The notes beneath the pieces are model-generated. The model had not been told where the DNA came from and ran no database searches. It saw nothing but the letters and a program-made list of their open reading frames with translations. 64,000 nt of DNA from the NCBI GenBank assembly GCA_045863055.1, contig BTUW01000001.1:124001-188000 (forward strand), read 5' to 3'. The stretch comes from UTCHB3 sp008363265. Lineage in GTDB: Bacteria > Bacteroidota > Ignavibacteria > Ignavibacteriales > Ignavibacteriaceae. The position numbers and the translations under genes are program-made. Positions 42,996 to 52,587 of the stretch are shown piece after piece. The stretch's first letter is position 1. Every line of letters begins with the position of its first letter.

Positions 42996-43744
42996 TTCGA
43001 GATCAAAATACTGGATTCATATAAAAAAAAGAGCGGGAGCGAGAGCACCAGCATTGAAAAAGGATCGGTACCAGGCGAGACAAATGCTGCCAGGATCATG
43101 AGTATAATTATCGCGTGACGACGGTATTTCGTCATGAATTCCGGAGTGAGCAAACCGATCCGTGTGAGCAGATACGAGAGTACCGGCAGTTCAAAAATAA
43201 GTGAAGTTCCGATCAGTATGCTGAATATCAGCGACATGTACTCATCGAGTGAGAACATATTAAGAACCTCGGCACTCCCGAAACTGGCTGCGAAACTGAG
43301 AGTCATCGGAATCATCACGAAATACCCGAACGATGTACCCGCTAAAAAACAGAAAGAGGAAAAAAACGCTGCCCAAAGCAGTGCCTTCTTCTCATGCCTG
43401 TGAAGCGCGGGCGCGATGAACTGCCATAAGTGATAAAAGCTGTATGGAACAGTTACTATTAGGGCAACAATAAAACTTACTTCAAAGTTTAACATCAGCT
43501 GTCCGAATGGCCGGATATTCTGAAGTTTCACTTTTGAGAGTTCAGCAGGATGAAGCAGAATGGTATTTATTATATCCTGCGCGAAAGCGATTGATATAAA
43601 CCATATAGGGATCACACCGATGAGTATCTTTAGAAGTCTGCCCCTGAGTTCATCCAAATGATCCCAGAAAGACATCTCCGGTTCCTGGCCGCCGACCTCC
43701 TGATTGTCCCCGGAATTCAGATTGCCTGACTCTTCAGCGATCAT
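42974..43744 (-). CDS. tatC: Sec-independent protein translocase subunit TatC
   Basis: 256 residues. A Glu-rich cytoplasmic N-terminus of about 23 residues is followed by MSFWDHLDELRGRLL, the hallmark TatC segment that binds twin-arginine signals. Six helices follow, with the conserved FIAPALHRHEKK cytoplasmic loop, FGYFVMIP, and ELPVLSYLLTRIGLLTPEFM. TatA/B genes are not in the window. The start is directly next to the glyA stop. Confidence 0.95.
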   Translation of the reverse strand: MIAEESGNLNSGDNQEVGGQEPEMSFWDHLDELRGRLLKILIGVIPIWFISIAFAQDIINTILLHPAELSKVKLQNIRPFGQLMLNFEVSFIVALIVTVPYSFYHLWQFIAPALHRHEKKALLWAAFFSSFCFLAGTSFGYFVMIPMTLSFAASFGSAEVLNMFSLDEYMSLIFSILIGTSLIFELPVLSYLLTRIGLLTPEFMTKYRRHAIIILMILAAFVSPGTDPFSMLVLSLPLFFLYESSILISKWAVKKK

Positions 43745-45037
43745 TTACCTTCCGGCAAACAGCGGGAAACCCGAGCAGAGCTCTTTCACTTCGAGTCTAA
43801 CTTTCTCAAGTACATCCTCGTTCTCAGAGTTCAGCACAGCGGTGTCGATCAGCGATGCTATCCTGATCATTTCTTCTTCTTTCATTCCGCGGGTGGTTGA
43901 AGCGGGTGTTCCGATCCTGATCCCACTGGTCACGAAAGGGCTCCTCTGATCGAAAGGCACCATGTTCTTGTTAACGGTTATTCCGGCCTTGCCAAGAGCA
44001 ATTTCTGCAGCTTTACCGCTGATGTTCTTGTTTGTAAGATCGACGAGCATAAGATGATTATCGGTACCATTGGAAATAATGTGATATTCCCTCTTGATAA
44101 GTTCATCAGCCAGTTTCCGCGCGTTGGTTCTCACCTGTAGTACATAATCTTTGAAAGAATCCTGCAGAGCCTCACCGAAAGCCACCCCTTTGGCCATGAT
44201 TATGTGCATCAATGGACCACCCTGGATACCGGGCATTATCGTACTGTCGATCAACTCCGACATCATTTTGGGTCTGCCTGTCTTCGGTACGGTAATACCG
44301 AAGGGATTCTCAAAATCCTTGCCCATCAGGATAACTCCGCCTCTTGGGCCCCTAAGGGTTTTATGGGTGGTCGATGTTACGAAGTGACAGTAGTCAAGCG
44401 GATTGTTCAAAAGACCCTTTGAGATGAGTCCTGCCGGATGAGCCATGTCACAAAGGAGGAATGCGCCAACTGAGTCGGCTATCTCTCTGAATCGCTTATA
44501 ATCCCAGTCACGCGAATAAGCACTGCCACCGGCTATTATCAACTTGGGCTGTTCTGCCTTTGCGATGGCTTCGATGGAATCATAATTCAGCAGACCCGTC
44601 TCCCGGTCAAGTTCATACGCAAGCGCATGATAAATTTTACCTGAGAAATTCACCGGGGAACCATGTGTAAGATGTCCGCCATGGGCCAGGCTGAGTCCGA
44701 GGATTTTATCGCCCGGTTTCAGAATGGTCATGAAAACTCCCATGTTGGCCTGTGAACCGCTGTGGGGTTGAACATTGACATATTCCGCTCCGAAAAGTTT
44801 TTTCAGTCTTTCGCGGGCTATATCTTCGGCCATGTCAACATACTCACATCCGCCATAATATCTCTTTCCGGGGTATCCCTCGGCATATTTATTGGTCAAT
44901 ACTGAACCTGCAGCAGCCAGAACCGCCGGACTTACAATATTTTCAGACGCGATCAGTTCCAGTTTCTCAGTCTGCCGCTTTGTTTCAAGATTTAAGACTT
45001 CAAATATTTCAGGATCGTTTTTCAAGTGCTCGTACAT
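43745..45037 (-). CDS. glyA: Serine hydroxymethyltransferase
   Basis: 430 residues, PLP enzyme interconverting serine and glycine with tetrahydrofolate. Seen are ELIASENIVSPAVLAA, NKYAEGYPGKRYYGGCEYVD, LSLAHGGHLTHG, DMAHPAGLI, and TSTTHKTLRGPRGGVIL with the PLP lysine. Length fits bacterial GlyA exactly. It lies 16 bases after a TPR protein gene and abuts tatC. Confidence 0.97.
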   Translation of the reverse strand: MYEHLKNDPEIFEVLNLETKRQTEKLELIASENIVSPAVLAAAGSVLTNKYAEGYPGKRYYGGCEYVDMAEDIARERLKKLFGAEYVNVQPHSGSQANMGVFMTILKPGDKILGLSLAHGGHLTHGSPVNFSGKIYHALAYELDRETGLLNYDSIEAIAKAEQPKLIIAGGSAYSRDWDYKRFREIADSVGAFLLCDMAHPAGLISKGLLNNPLDYCHFVTSTTHKTLRGPRGGVILMGKDFENPFGITVPKTGRPKMMSELIDSTIMPGIQGGPLMHIIMAKGVAFGEALQDSFKDYVLQVRTNARKLADELIKREYHIISNGTDNHLMLVDLTNKNISGKAAEIALGKAGITVNKNMVPFDQRSPFVTSGIRIGTPASTTRGMKEEEMIRIASLIDTAVLNSENEDVLEKVRLEVKELCSGFPLFAGR

Positions 45038-45053
45038 CGTAGTTGATCTCCGT

Positions 45054-46280
45054 TTATTGTACCTTTAACAATTCATCAATCCAAATATAACAACTTCCTT
45101 TGATCTTTATCTGATCACCGGGGTTGAAACCGTTGGTTTTAAATTCTTCAGGATCCGGTAGATACTTTTCTACCTCATTGATCCTCTCCTGCACACCCTG
45201 AAGCGCCGGCTCATATCCCGACGCATTCAGATATTTCTCATATGCCATCTGGTAAACACATTTGGAGTAAAAATCGAGTGTTCCGCATGATCTCGCAGAG
45301 TTCTCATACACCAATCCCTCATAGTAGAGGGCTTTTCCCCACCCCTTCGACACTTCGGATGCTAGTTTGAAATACTTTACAGCCGCGCCATAGTTGTCCT
45401 TCTTCTCGAAAAGAACCGCGGCATTGAAATAGTATTCCCGGACAGTAGGATCGAGTTTTATTAACCGGAGATAACCTTCAAGCGATTTTTCATCGTTGCC
45501 TGACTTTTCGGAGGCGTAGGTAAGAGCTTTCCAATACTTGAGAATATCAGGAAATTCTGATACCAGACGCTGAAGATAGATAAGTGCATCTTTAAAGCTT
45601 TCTTTTTCGATCATTATTGAGGCAATGGCCCAATTATTGGATGCACTCCCGGGTTTAAGTTCGTGAAGTTTAAGCCGGAGTTTCAGAAGGTCATCAGGGC
45701 CTTCGGTAAGGCTGGCAATTGCTTCACCCCATTTTGGCTCTTCGGGATATTTTTCAAGAAGCCAGGTCATTATATCGAGAACTGAAAGAATTGTCGCCGT
45801 ATCCCGGAGGTCTGCCTCTGATGCTTTGGATGAAATCCTCTTCAGAACCGCCTCATCCGGCTGAGCGGATGCCTCGATCACAATCTGGTAAATGGGGTAA
45901 ACGACGGAGAAATCCTGGTTGAAATATCTGTCAAGCAAAAAAGCGTGATAAAGTTTGTAACTCACCAGATTCGAGCGGTCACTCAGCGCGGCTTTTGTGA
46001 AAAAGGAGTTCACAAAGTCGAGTGTGATACCTGAATTTGTGTCATCCATTGCTTCAAGAATTACATCCGCGAATTTTGGATAGAACCATGCGGAGTACTC
46101 ATTGATTCCCGGGTGAACAAACAGTTCCATTCCGGTGGCAAATGCGGAGTCATACACCCCCCGGGAATGATAGTCTGAGAAAGAGTCATATTTGATCTTT
46201 AGAGTGTCAGGTCCCGTGGAGGCTATCGCTACCGATGAAGCAAAAATATAAAAGAAACACGTAATCAGCGATCGATTCAC
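45054..46280 (-). CDS. Secreted tetratricopeptide-repeat protein
   Basis: 408 residues from GTG 46278-46280, which gives a clean signal peptide (NRSLITCFFYIFASSVAIA). The frame also stays open to a TTG at 46310 that would overlap the upstream gene by 25 bases. Helical repeat signatures are visible in the middle and end (for instance KDALIYLQRLVSEFPDILKYWKALTYA and GAAVKYFKLASEVSKGWGKALYYEGLVYE). The last part, with NGFNPGDQIKIKGSCYIW, looks like a small separate element. It probably acts in the periplasm or at the outer membrane with the adjacent beta-barrel protein. Family not recognised beyond TPR. Confidence 0.72.
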   Translation of the reverse strand: MNRSLITCFFYIFASSVAIASTGPDTLKIKYDSFSDYHSRGVYDSAFATGMELFVHPGINEYSAWFYPKFADVILEAMDDTNSGITLDFVNSFFTKAALSDRSNLVSYKLYHAFLLDRYFNQDFSVVYPIYQIVIEASAQPDEAVLKRISSKASEADLRDTATILSVLDIMTWLLEKYPEEPKWGEAIASLTEGPDDLLKLRLKLHELKPGSASNNWAIASIMIEKESFKDALIYLQRLVSEFPDILKYWKALTYASEKSGNDEKSLEGYLRLIKLDPTVREYYFNAAVLFEKKDNYGAAVKYFKLASEVSKGWGKALYYEGLVYENSARSCGTLDFYSKCVYQMAYEKYLNASGYEPALQGVQERINEVEKYLPDPEEFKTNGFNPGDQIKIKGSCYIWIDELLKVQ

Positions 46281-46285
46281 AATTC

Positions 46286-47536
46286 TCAGAAATCGGTGCG
46301 GAGAAACCAAAGTTCACCCACGCTGACACCAACAACAAACCTGAGGGTGTTGTCCTTTATCACATCTGCGAAGGATGATGTGTTGAATGAATACTGCAGA
46401 CCAAGGTCGATATAATTAGCCGGTGAAAGCGGAATGGATATTCCGGCTCCGGTTGTGAATCTGTAAGAACTTTCCCCCGCCAGCAGATATGGCAGTTTTT
46501 CATAACTCACACCGAACCTGTAAGAGAGTTCCGGGGAGAAAACAGTAGCACGGGCAAGCGGATTGTATTCAAGTCCGGCGCTGATCTTGAAAGAATTGGT
46601 CAGTGTCTGCGGCGCAATATTGGTCATGCTGAAATCCGCCCATGACTGAGAGAGATAATCAGCGAAAATTTTCGTGCGCGGATTCAGTTTCACCGAGATT
46701 CCCGCAAACATTCTTGCCGGGATCACTGTCTCCAAGTCGCCTTTCGCGATGGTGTCATGAAAACCGAAATTATTCACCGTGAACGTTGCAAAATCTCCCT
46801 TTAGGGTCGACTTCAGGCTGTACCCCGCTGAAACTCTGATATCTTCCAGTCCGGTTATGCCGAAATAATCGTTCAGATTTGCAGAAATAAGACCAAAAGT
46901 TGCAGAGAAACCTTTGAAATTTTGTTGTTTCGCATAAATTCCGTCCACCGCGTTGGAGGTAAAAAACTTTGCAGTGGATTCGTACTCGTAATGTCCCATC
47001 ATGAAATCAGCGGATGCACCTATGTTCCAGCCGAAAGGCAGCCTGTAGGATGAGCCGAGGAATATCTTGGTGATTCCCCCATCGTAATAATATTCTTCTT
47101 TGATTGTACCAGGTATGAGTGAACCGCCGGTTGAAACGTTTCCGTCCCTGGATGCTTCAAAACTCACGTCTGAATATTTATTGACTCCAAATACAAGTCC
47201 AACTCCATTCTCATGGCTTAGGGGGAAACCGATATTGAATCCGGGGAAGTATCCACTCGCGTAATAACTGCTTTTTGAGGGGTCCTTAACGAATGAAGCC
47301 TCAAGAACCTGACCGAAATCAGCGCGTGTGAGTACAAAACTGCCGTAAGCTGCCGGATTTAGAAGATTGATCCTGTCTTCATCATAGTTGGCGGTTCCGA
47401 GCTCACCGAAAGAGAGATCACGCGCGGTTGTACCGTAAATTACAGTTCCCAGTCCAAATCTGGAATAAACGGTGTTGACCTGCGCCACCGCAACAGTGCC
47501 GATAAACAATAGAAATATCAAAATTGATCTTATCAT
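46286..47536 (-). CDS. Outer-membrane beta-barrel protein (FadL/PorV-like)
   Basis: 416 residues with signal peptide (MIRSILIFLLFIGTVAVAQ) and many alternating hydrophobic strands ending in a C-terminal phenylalanine (FLRTDF), as for outer-membrane barrels. NTVYSRFGLG near the N-terminus and the following RDLSFGELGTANYDEDRINLLNPAAYG segment are typical of FadL-like barrels common in Bacteroidota. The cargo is unknown. It is placed between a lipoprotein and a TPR protein, each with gaps of about 5 bases, forming a three-gene envelope cluster. Confidence 0.72.
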   Translation of the reverse strand: MIRSILIFLLFIGTVAVAQVNTVYSRFGLGTVIYGTTARDLSFGELGTANYDEDRINLLNPAAYGSFVLTRADFGQVLEASFVKDPSKSSYYASGYFPGFNIGFPLSHENGVGLVFGVNKYSDVSFEASRDGNVSTGGSLIPGTIKEEYYYDGGITKIFLGSSYRLPFGWNIGASADFMMGHYEYESTAKFFTSNAVDGIYAKQQNFKGFSATFGLISANLNDYFGITGLEDIRVSAGYSLKSTLKGDFATFTVNNFGFHDTIAKGDLETVIPARMFAGISVKLNPRTKIFADYLSQSWADFSMTNIAPQTLTNSFKISAGLEYNPLARATVFSPELSYRFGVSYEKLPYLLAGESSYRFTTGAGISIPLSPANYIDLGLQYSFNTSSFADVIKDNTLRFVVGVSVGELWFLRTDF

Positions 47537-47541
47537 CAGAA

Positions 47542-48729
47542 TTAGTCCAGTCTCGAATATGTGATGATCAGTTTCGGTCTCAAAGCTTCGGGAGCGTTTG
47601 AACCTTTCAGAAATATTGTTTCCAGCCCTTCAATGGCATTGGAAGTCGTAATCAGAAAACCGAGGTTTTTGTTGCTCAGATAGACCTGCCGCATAACGGT
47701 GGTCAGATTTCCTGAATACTTCCCTTTCGACAGATAAAGGTTGGTGTTGTATAGAGAATTTTTTGTGAATGTGCTGTCATTTGTAAGATCATCAAATATA
47801 CTTACCAGTAAACCGTTCAATGCGGAATTTCCGATCTTCTGTTTCGTCGTGTCAGCTGTCAGAATAAGTTCAGCGTTATTGATGAATACATTTTTAGGCA
47901 GTTTTGCCAGATCAAAATAAATACGCGACTCGATGGCAGTTCCGCTCTGTACAATGATCTCGTCTGTTTGAAGTGCAGGTTTTCCACCATGCACCACGTG
48001 GGCGTCAGAAAGTGTCCTGAAGCTGATGGTGGTATCCTTATTGGTCGCGGTGTACTTGAAAGTCAGTTCTATTTTCGGAGCATTTTCACCGGTTGCTGAG
48101 AATCCCTGAAAACCTATCAGATAGGGAGTTGCAGACTCGGCTCTGAGGAGGATGCCATCATTCTTGAAGTTCAAAGTATCGTAACTGTTCTTCATCCACT
48201 GCAGTGCGATGTCGTTTCTCACGTTGAAATAGTAGAGTGAGTCGGGTGCGGGTTTTGCAGAGAGAATGTCTGCCGACAGGTCAAAATTCGGGAGCGAATC
48301 GGCTTTAACTTTGAGAGGATCCCAGCTTGAAGTTATCCTGTAACCGTTAACCATCGCCACGGGAAAGGATTGGGTCGAATCACCGATCGCGTATACATTT
48401 TTAAGAACGATCCTTGCTGATGAGAGGGTTAAACCATCATTTTTCAAAGCGTTAACAGTTGTTTCATCAAAATTCAGATTGAACTGGAGGAGCATATCGG
48501 ACTTCACCCCCAACGCATTACCCAGAAGCACGAATGCCGAGGCTCCAAGCGGGGATATTTTCCTGAACGATGCCGATGTCTGCGGAAGTGTATCTGTCTG
48601 TGAATCAAGAACCCTGACTTTAAGAAGATCGTTACCAAGCTGGTCAACACCGATGGGTGAAGGTGCATCTGAACATCCGATAAAAAGAAGGGCGCCGGTG
48701 AGAAGGATGAATATTTTTGTTTTCAACAA
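47542..48729 (-). CDS. Lipoprotein, DUF4270-like
   Basis: 395 residues. Start is TTG 48727-48729 with GGAG seven bases upstream; a second TTG follows directly. The signal peptide ends in the lipobox LLFIGC (Cys19), so the protein is lipid-anchored. The rest is beta-rich, with repeated ARIVLKNVY and AELILTAD strands and a terminal RPKLIITYSRL, the layout of DNRLRE/DUF4270 proteins found beside glgA in Bacteroidota. Function unknown; surface or glycan-related role is inference. It overlaps gmhB by 7 bases. Confidence 0.65.
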   Translation of the reverse strand: MLKTKIFILLTGALLFIGCSDAPSPIGVDQLGNDLLKVRVLDSQTDTLPQTSASFRKISPLGASAFVLLGNALGVKSDMLLQFNLNFDETTVNALKNDGLTLSSARIVLKNVYAIGDSTQSFPVAMVNGYRITSSWDPLKVKADSLPNFDLSADILSAKPAPDSLYYFNVRNDIALQWMKNSYDTLNFKNDGILLRAESATPYLIGFQGFSATGENAPKIELTFKYTATNKDTTISFRTLSDAHVVHGGKPALQTDEIIVQSGTAIESRIYFDLAKLPKNVFINNAELILTADTTKQKIGNSALNGLLVSIFDDLTNDSTFTKNSLYNTNLYLSKGKYSGNLTTVMRQVYLSNKNLGFLITTSNAIEGLETIFLKGSNAPEALRPKLIITYSRLD

Positions 48730-49304
48730 ACGGAAACTCCGGAGTTTAATTTTAATATCAATTTTGCGGAATCATAAAGATTTGAGCACGTAAAATTTGG
48801 CAATTTATTTTGTTCCTGCAAGACAGAAATATGCTCCCTTCCATTCCCCGTGCTCACAAGAATGGAACGTATTCCAAATTTGACAGCTGCCACAATGTCA
48901 GCCACACTGTCCCCTATCATCCATGATCTGGAGATATCAATATCATATTTTGCGGCTGCTTCCTCGAACATCCCGGTTGATGGCTTTCTGCAACCGCAGT
49001 CTGCGGGATCACTGAAATCCTCATGGTGGGGACAGTAAAAGAAATGATCTATGGAAACACCGTGGTATTTTCGAAGCAGGTCGTTGATCCTGTTATTAAC
49101 CGATTCGACCTGCTCTTCAGTTATGAGGCCCCGGGCTATGCCGGACTGGTTGGAAACAACTATAAGTAGATAACCGGCATCTTTCAGCAGTCTAAGAGCC
49201 GATCCGGCTCCTTCGATGAGAACCACTCCATCCGGGTCATTCAGATAACCGGGGTCATGGTTGATGGTGCCGTCCCGGTCAAGAAATGCAGCTTTAAGTG
49301 CCAT
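48723..49304 (-). CDS. gmhB: D-glycero-beta-D-manno-heptose-1,7-bisphosphate 7-phosphatase
   Basis: 193-residue HAD phosphatase of the HisB-N/GmhB group. FLDRDGTIN carries the two catalytic aspartates, VVSNQSGIARG is motif 2, a zinc-binding loop has CPHHEDFSDPADCGCRKP, and motif 4 is MIGDSVADI. It makes the heptose-1-phosphate precursor of lipopolysaccharide core, which suggests the cell has LPS with heptose. It starts on the last base of the glgA stop codon (1-base overlap). Confidence 0.9.
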   Translation of the reverse strand: MALKAAFLDRDGTINHDPGYLNDPDGVVLIEGAGSALRLLKDAGYLLIVVSNQSGIARGLITEEQVESVNNRINDLLRKYHGVSIDHFFYCPHHEDFSDPADCGCRKPSTGMFEEAAAKYDIDISRSWMIGDSVADIVAAVKFGIRSILVSTGNGREHISVLQEQNKLPNFTCSNLYDSAKLILKLNSGVSVC

Positions 49305-50797
49305 CAGACGGAGAATACTCTCTTGTAAAGTTCAGTGTATTTTTTTGCGGAAAGTTGCCAGCTGAAGTCGCACTTCATACCGTTTTTGATGAGGGCAAGC
49401 ATCTCATCCTTCCTCTTGTACAGGTCGGCAGCCACTCTCACCTGATCGATCAATGCCTTTGCAGTGTAGTCTTCGAACACAAGTCCGGTTGGATTTGCGT
49501 CACTGCCACCCAGACCGGTCACGGTGTCTTTAAGACCACCGGTCCGTCTAACGACCGGAATAGTGCCATAAAGCTGGGAATACATTTGGTTCAATCCGCA
49601 AGGTTCGGTTTTTGACGGCATCAGGTAGAAATCTGAACCGGCCTCGATGAGATGCGCGAGTTCATCGTTAAAACCCAGATAACAGGCAAATTTAGAAGGA
49701 TATTTCTTGGAGTATTCCTCAAAAATCGACTGGTATTTCATTTCACCTGTCCCAAGAAGAACGATCTGGATGTTCATTTTCACCAATTCGGGAATTGCTT
49801 CCGCAACCAGATCGATACCTTTGTAGTCGTATAATCTGGAGATCAGACTGAAAAGAGGGAGGGTATTGTCGTAAGTAAAGCCGAATCTTTCAACAAGATT
49901 CTTTTTGTTCACATATTTATTATCTATCGATCTAATATCGTAATTCTTAACGATCAATTTATCTGTTGCAGGATTCCAGACACCCCTGTCAATGCCGTTA
50001 ATAACTCCTGTGAAAGCTTCACCTCTATTGGCCAGATAGGGACCAAGGCCATTGGTAAGTTCCGGTTCGGCCAGTACTTCATTCCTGTATCCCGGACTGA
50101 CCGTGTTGACATGGTCAGCGAAGCGGATACCGGCTTTAAGAAAGTTCATCATTCCATTGTGAATGGTGAAATCCTCGGTCTTGTATTCGTCAGGCAACCC
50201 TGTTGAACTGAAGGTCTCAGATGCGAATTCGCCCCCATAGAGAAAATTGTGGATCGTGAGTACACTTTTACACTTGGCAAAGAAATCATCTTCTTTGTAT
50301 GTGGTTTTCAGAAAAGCGGGGACAAGGGCTGTCTGCCAGTCGTTCGCGTGGATGATGTCGGGAGCCCAGCCGAGTTTTTTCACAAGTTCAATCACACCCC
50401 GTGAAAAAAGAGTGAAGCGCTCGTAGTTGTCAGGGTACCAGTCACCTTTCAACATATCGATATACGGGCTTTTGCGGCTGCCGAAATACTCATCATTATC
50501 GAGAAAATAAACCTGGACACGATTCCTCGCAACCGGAAGAAACGATGACTTAACCGAAAAAAGCGCTTCCTTCTCTCCGAGTTTCAGGCTGAAATTCTTG
50601 AGTCGAACTACATCGTGTATTTTGAATTTTCTTGTGTCTATTGCTCCATATCTGGGAACAACTATCCTGACCTCATGCCCGAGTTCGGCAAGCTCCTGTG
50701 GCAGGGATGAGGACACGTCAGCGAGACCTCCGGTCTTAACGAAGGGAAAAAGCTCTGATGTAACGAAAAGGATCTTGTACTTTTTACCGGCAGCCAT
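49304..50797 (-). CDS. glgA: Glycogen synthase (ADP-glucose type, GT5)
   Basis: 497 residues. N-terminal KTGGLADVSSSLPQELAELGHEVRIVVPRYG is the ADP-glucose-binding KxGGL motif and surrounding GT-B N-domain. HANDWQTALVP, DKLIV-type linker, SRLYDYKGIDLV, and the C-terminal PSKTEPCGLNQMYSQLYGTIPVVRRTGGLKDTV retaining-transferase motif are present. It extends alpha-1,4 glucan chains for storage. glgB, glgC and glgP are not in the window. First gene of an eight-gene minus-strand run to the polyprenyl synthase. Confidence 0.95.
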   Translation of the reverse strand: MAAGKKYKILFVTSELFPFVKTGGLADVSSSLPQELAELGHEVRIVVPRYGAIDTRKFKIHDVVRLKNFSLKLGEKEALFSVKSSFLPVARNRVQVYFLDNDEYFGSRKSPYIDMLKGDWYPDNYERFTLFSRGVIELVKKLGWAPDIIHANDWQTALVPAFLKTTYKEDDFFAKCKSVLTIHNFLYGGEFASETFSSTGLPDEYKTEDFTIHNGMMNFLKAGIRFADHVNTVSPGYRNEVLAEPELTNGLGPYLANRGEAFTGVINGIDRGVWNPATDKLIVKNYDIRSIDNKYVNKKNLVERFGFTYDNTLPLFSLISRLYDYKGIDLVAEAIPELVKMNIQIVLLGTGEMKYQSIFEEYSKKYPSKFACYLGFNDELAHLIEAGSDFYLMPSKTEPCGLNQMYSQLYGTIPVVRRTGGLKDTVTGLGGSDANPTGLVFEDYTAKALIDQVRVAADLYKRKDEMLALIKNGMKCDFSWQLSAKKYTELYKRVFSV

Positions 50798-50921
50798 AAA
50801 TGTAGAAATTGATGATCACAAAAGTACGAAAAAAAAAGATTTTACTTCACTTTTCCTTTCCTTATTTGAATTTAACTCTTATATTTAATATTTGTTTTAT
50901 TTGAAACTGCTCAATAAATAT

Positions 50922-51332
50922 ATGAACAATTATTCGATAATACTCTTCAGTGCACTGTTTACCCTGCCGGTTATAGCACAGGAAAACCAACTCGAGCTGA
51001 CATTCCCAAAGGATACGGTTTTCTCAAATGCCATCCCATGGCAATCATATTCACTGACTGACAATTCTTCTCATATCGTTCTCTTCTATACTGACGGGTA
51101 CAGGGTTTCGCTCGGTACCGTTGAGATCGAATCAGATGCATTCATGATCAAAAGAGAACTGAAGTACAGGATCGGCATCGACCTACTCTACATCTATAAG
51201 GAAAAGGACAAGTATCTTCTGAGAGTTGGTGACTTTACTGATATCGGTTCTGCCCGCCAGATGATGTTTCAGCTGATTCAACTGGGCTATACTCAGGCAC
51301 GGGTGGTTGAAGACAAGGTGTACACTTTCTGA
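50922..51332 (+). CDS. Secreted SPOR-domain-like protein
   Basis: 136 residues from the ATG at 50922 (an in-frame TTG 30 bases upstream would spoil the signal peptide). Signal peptide MNNYSIILFSALFTLPVIAQ. The C-terminal 60 residues have the alpha/beta pattern of a SPOR domain: YLLRVGDFTDIGSARQMMFQLIQLGYTQARVV. SPOR domains bind peptidoglycan strands lacking stem peptides. It is one base before hutI, and two genes before namZ, which also acts on such glycan; a link is inference. Confidence 0.7.
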   Translation: MNNYSIILFSALFTLPVIAQENQLELTFPKDTVFSNAIPWQSYSLTDNSSHIVLFYTDGYRVSLGTVEIESDAFMIKRELKYRIGIDLLYIYKEKDKYLLRVGDFTDIGSARQMMFQLIQLGYTQARVVEDKVYTF

Positions 51333-51333
51333 T

Positions 51334-52578
51334 ATGATAAAAAGAATCAAGGACCCCGCCAGGATACTGACCTTCGATACAGGGGGTGCGAACAGGAAAA
51401 AAGGCACAGGAATGGCCGACCCGGGTGCTCTTGAGGGATTTGACCTGATCATTCAGGATGGATTGGTCGGTGACCTGATCCCCACCGGCTCAGTACTGAA
51501 CTCGCCACACAAAGTAATTGACGCAAAAGGGAAACTGGTAATTCCCGGTTTTGTTGAGTGTCATACTCACGCACTCCACGCCGGCGACAGATCGGCTGAG
51601 TTCAAAATGAAACTTGAAGGAAGGTCATACGATGAGATCGCCGCTGCAGGAGGTGGAATCGTAAGCACTGTGAAAGCAATCCGTTCAACAAATGAAAAGG
51701 AACTTCTTGAGGTTCTCCTAAAAAGGGTTGATATATTTATTTCACAGGGCGTGACAACTCTTGAAATTAAAAGTGGTTACGGTCTTGATTACGAGTCTGA
51801 ACTGAAGATGTTACGGGTTATAAATGCTGTAACTAAATTCAGACGTATCAACATCATCCCCACATTTCTCGGAGCGCACACCGTACCCACAGAATTCAAA
51901 TCAGACCGCGATAAATATCTCGAACTTCTTACCGGATATCTCATCCCCGCGATTTCCTCGCAAAACCTTGCGAGAAGATGCGATGCTTTCTGCGAGAGTT
52001 CGGCGTTTTCGCCCTCAGAGGTTGAAAGAGTTTTTAAGAAAGCCCTGGATTCCGGTTTTGAGTTAACTCTCCACACGGAGCAATTCAATAATATTGGCGG
52101 ACTCGAACTCGCATTGAAGATGGGTGCCCTGAGCGTGGATCATCTTGAAGTGCTAAAGGATGAACAGGTAGCTCCACTTGCCTCCTCCGGTACCGTTGCG
52201 GTACTTTTGCCAGGGGTTTCATGGACGCTCGATTATAATTACGCCCCTGCACGCAGACTGATCGATGCCGGAGCCACTGTTGCGCTCGCGACCGACTTCA
52301 ATCCCGGTACTTCAAATATCAATTCAATCTACCTGATTTTGGCAATGGCTGCCAGAAAAATGAAAATGTCAGCCCCTGAGGTATTGGCAGCCTACACCAT
52401 AAACGCAGCTGCCGCGCTCGGGATATCACCTAAAACCGGTAGTATCGAAAAAGGCAAGAAGGCCGATATCGCCATCCTCGATGCTGAGCATGAAGACCAG
52501 ATAATTTACCGGACAGGTCAGAACAGTAACTTCACAACGATAGTTGGCGGAAAAATTGTCTACAACAAACTCAACTGA
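51334..52578 (+). CDS. hutI: Imidazolonepropionase
   Basis: 414 residues from ATG 51334, one base after the preceding stop; an in-frame TTG at 51307 would overlap it. An amidohydrolase of histidine degradation that opens imidazolone propionate to N-formimino-glutamate. Metal ligands H77 and H79 (VECHTHALHAG), the DRSAEFKMKLEGRSYDEIAAAGGGI substrate loop, LEIKSGYGLD, LHTEQF and ALATDFNPGTSN are recognisable. hutH, hutU and hutG are not in the window, so the pathway must be completed elsewhere. Confidence 0.95.
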   Translation: MIKRIKDPARILTFDTGGANRKKGTGMADPGALEGFDLIIQDGLVGDLIPTGSVLNSPHKVIDAKGKLVIPGFVECHTHALHAGDRSAEFKMKLEGRSYDEIAAAGGGIVSTVKAIRSTNEKELLEVLLKRVDIFISQGVTTLEIKSGYGLDYESELKMLRVINAVTKFRRINIIPTFLGAHTVPTEFKSDRDKYLELLTGYLIPAISSQNLARRCDAFCESSAFSPSEVERVFKKALDSGFELTLHTEQFNNIGGLELALKMGALSVDHLEVLKDEQVAPLASSGTVAVLLPGVSWTLDYNYAPARRLIDAGATVALATDFNPGTSNINSIYLILAMAARKMKMSAPEVLAAYTINAAAALGISPKTGSIEKGKKADIAILDAEHEDQIIYRTGQNSNFTTIVGGKIVYNKLN

Positions 52579-52587
52579 AGAAACATC

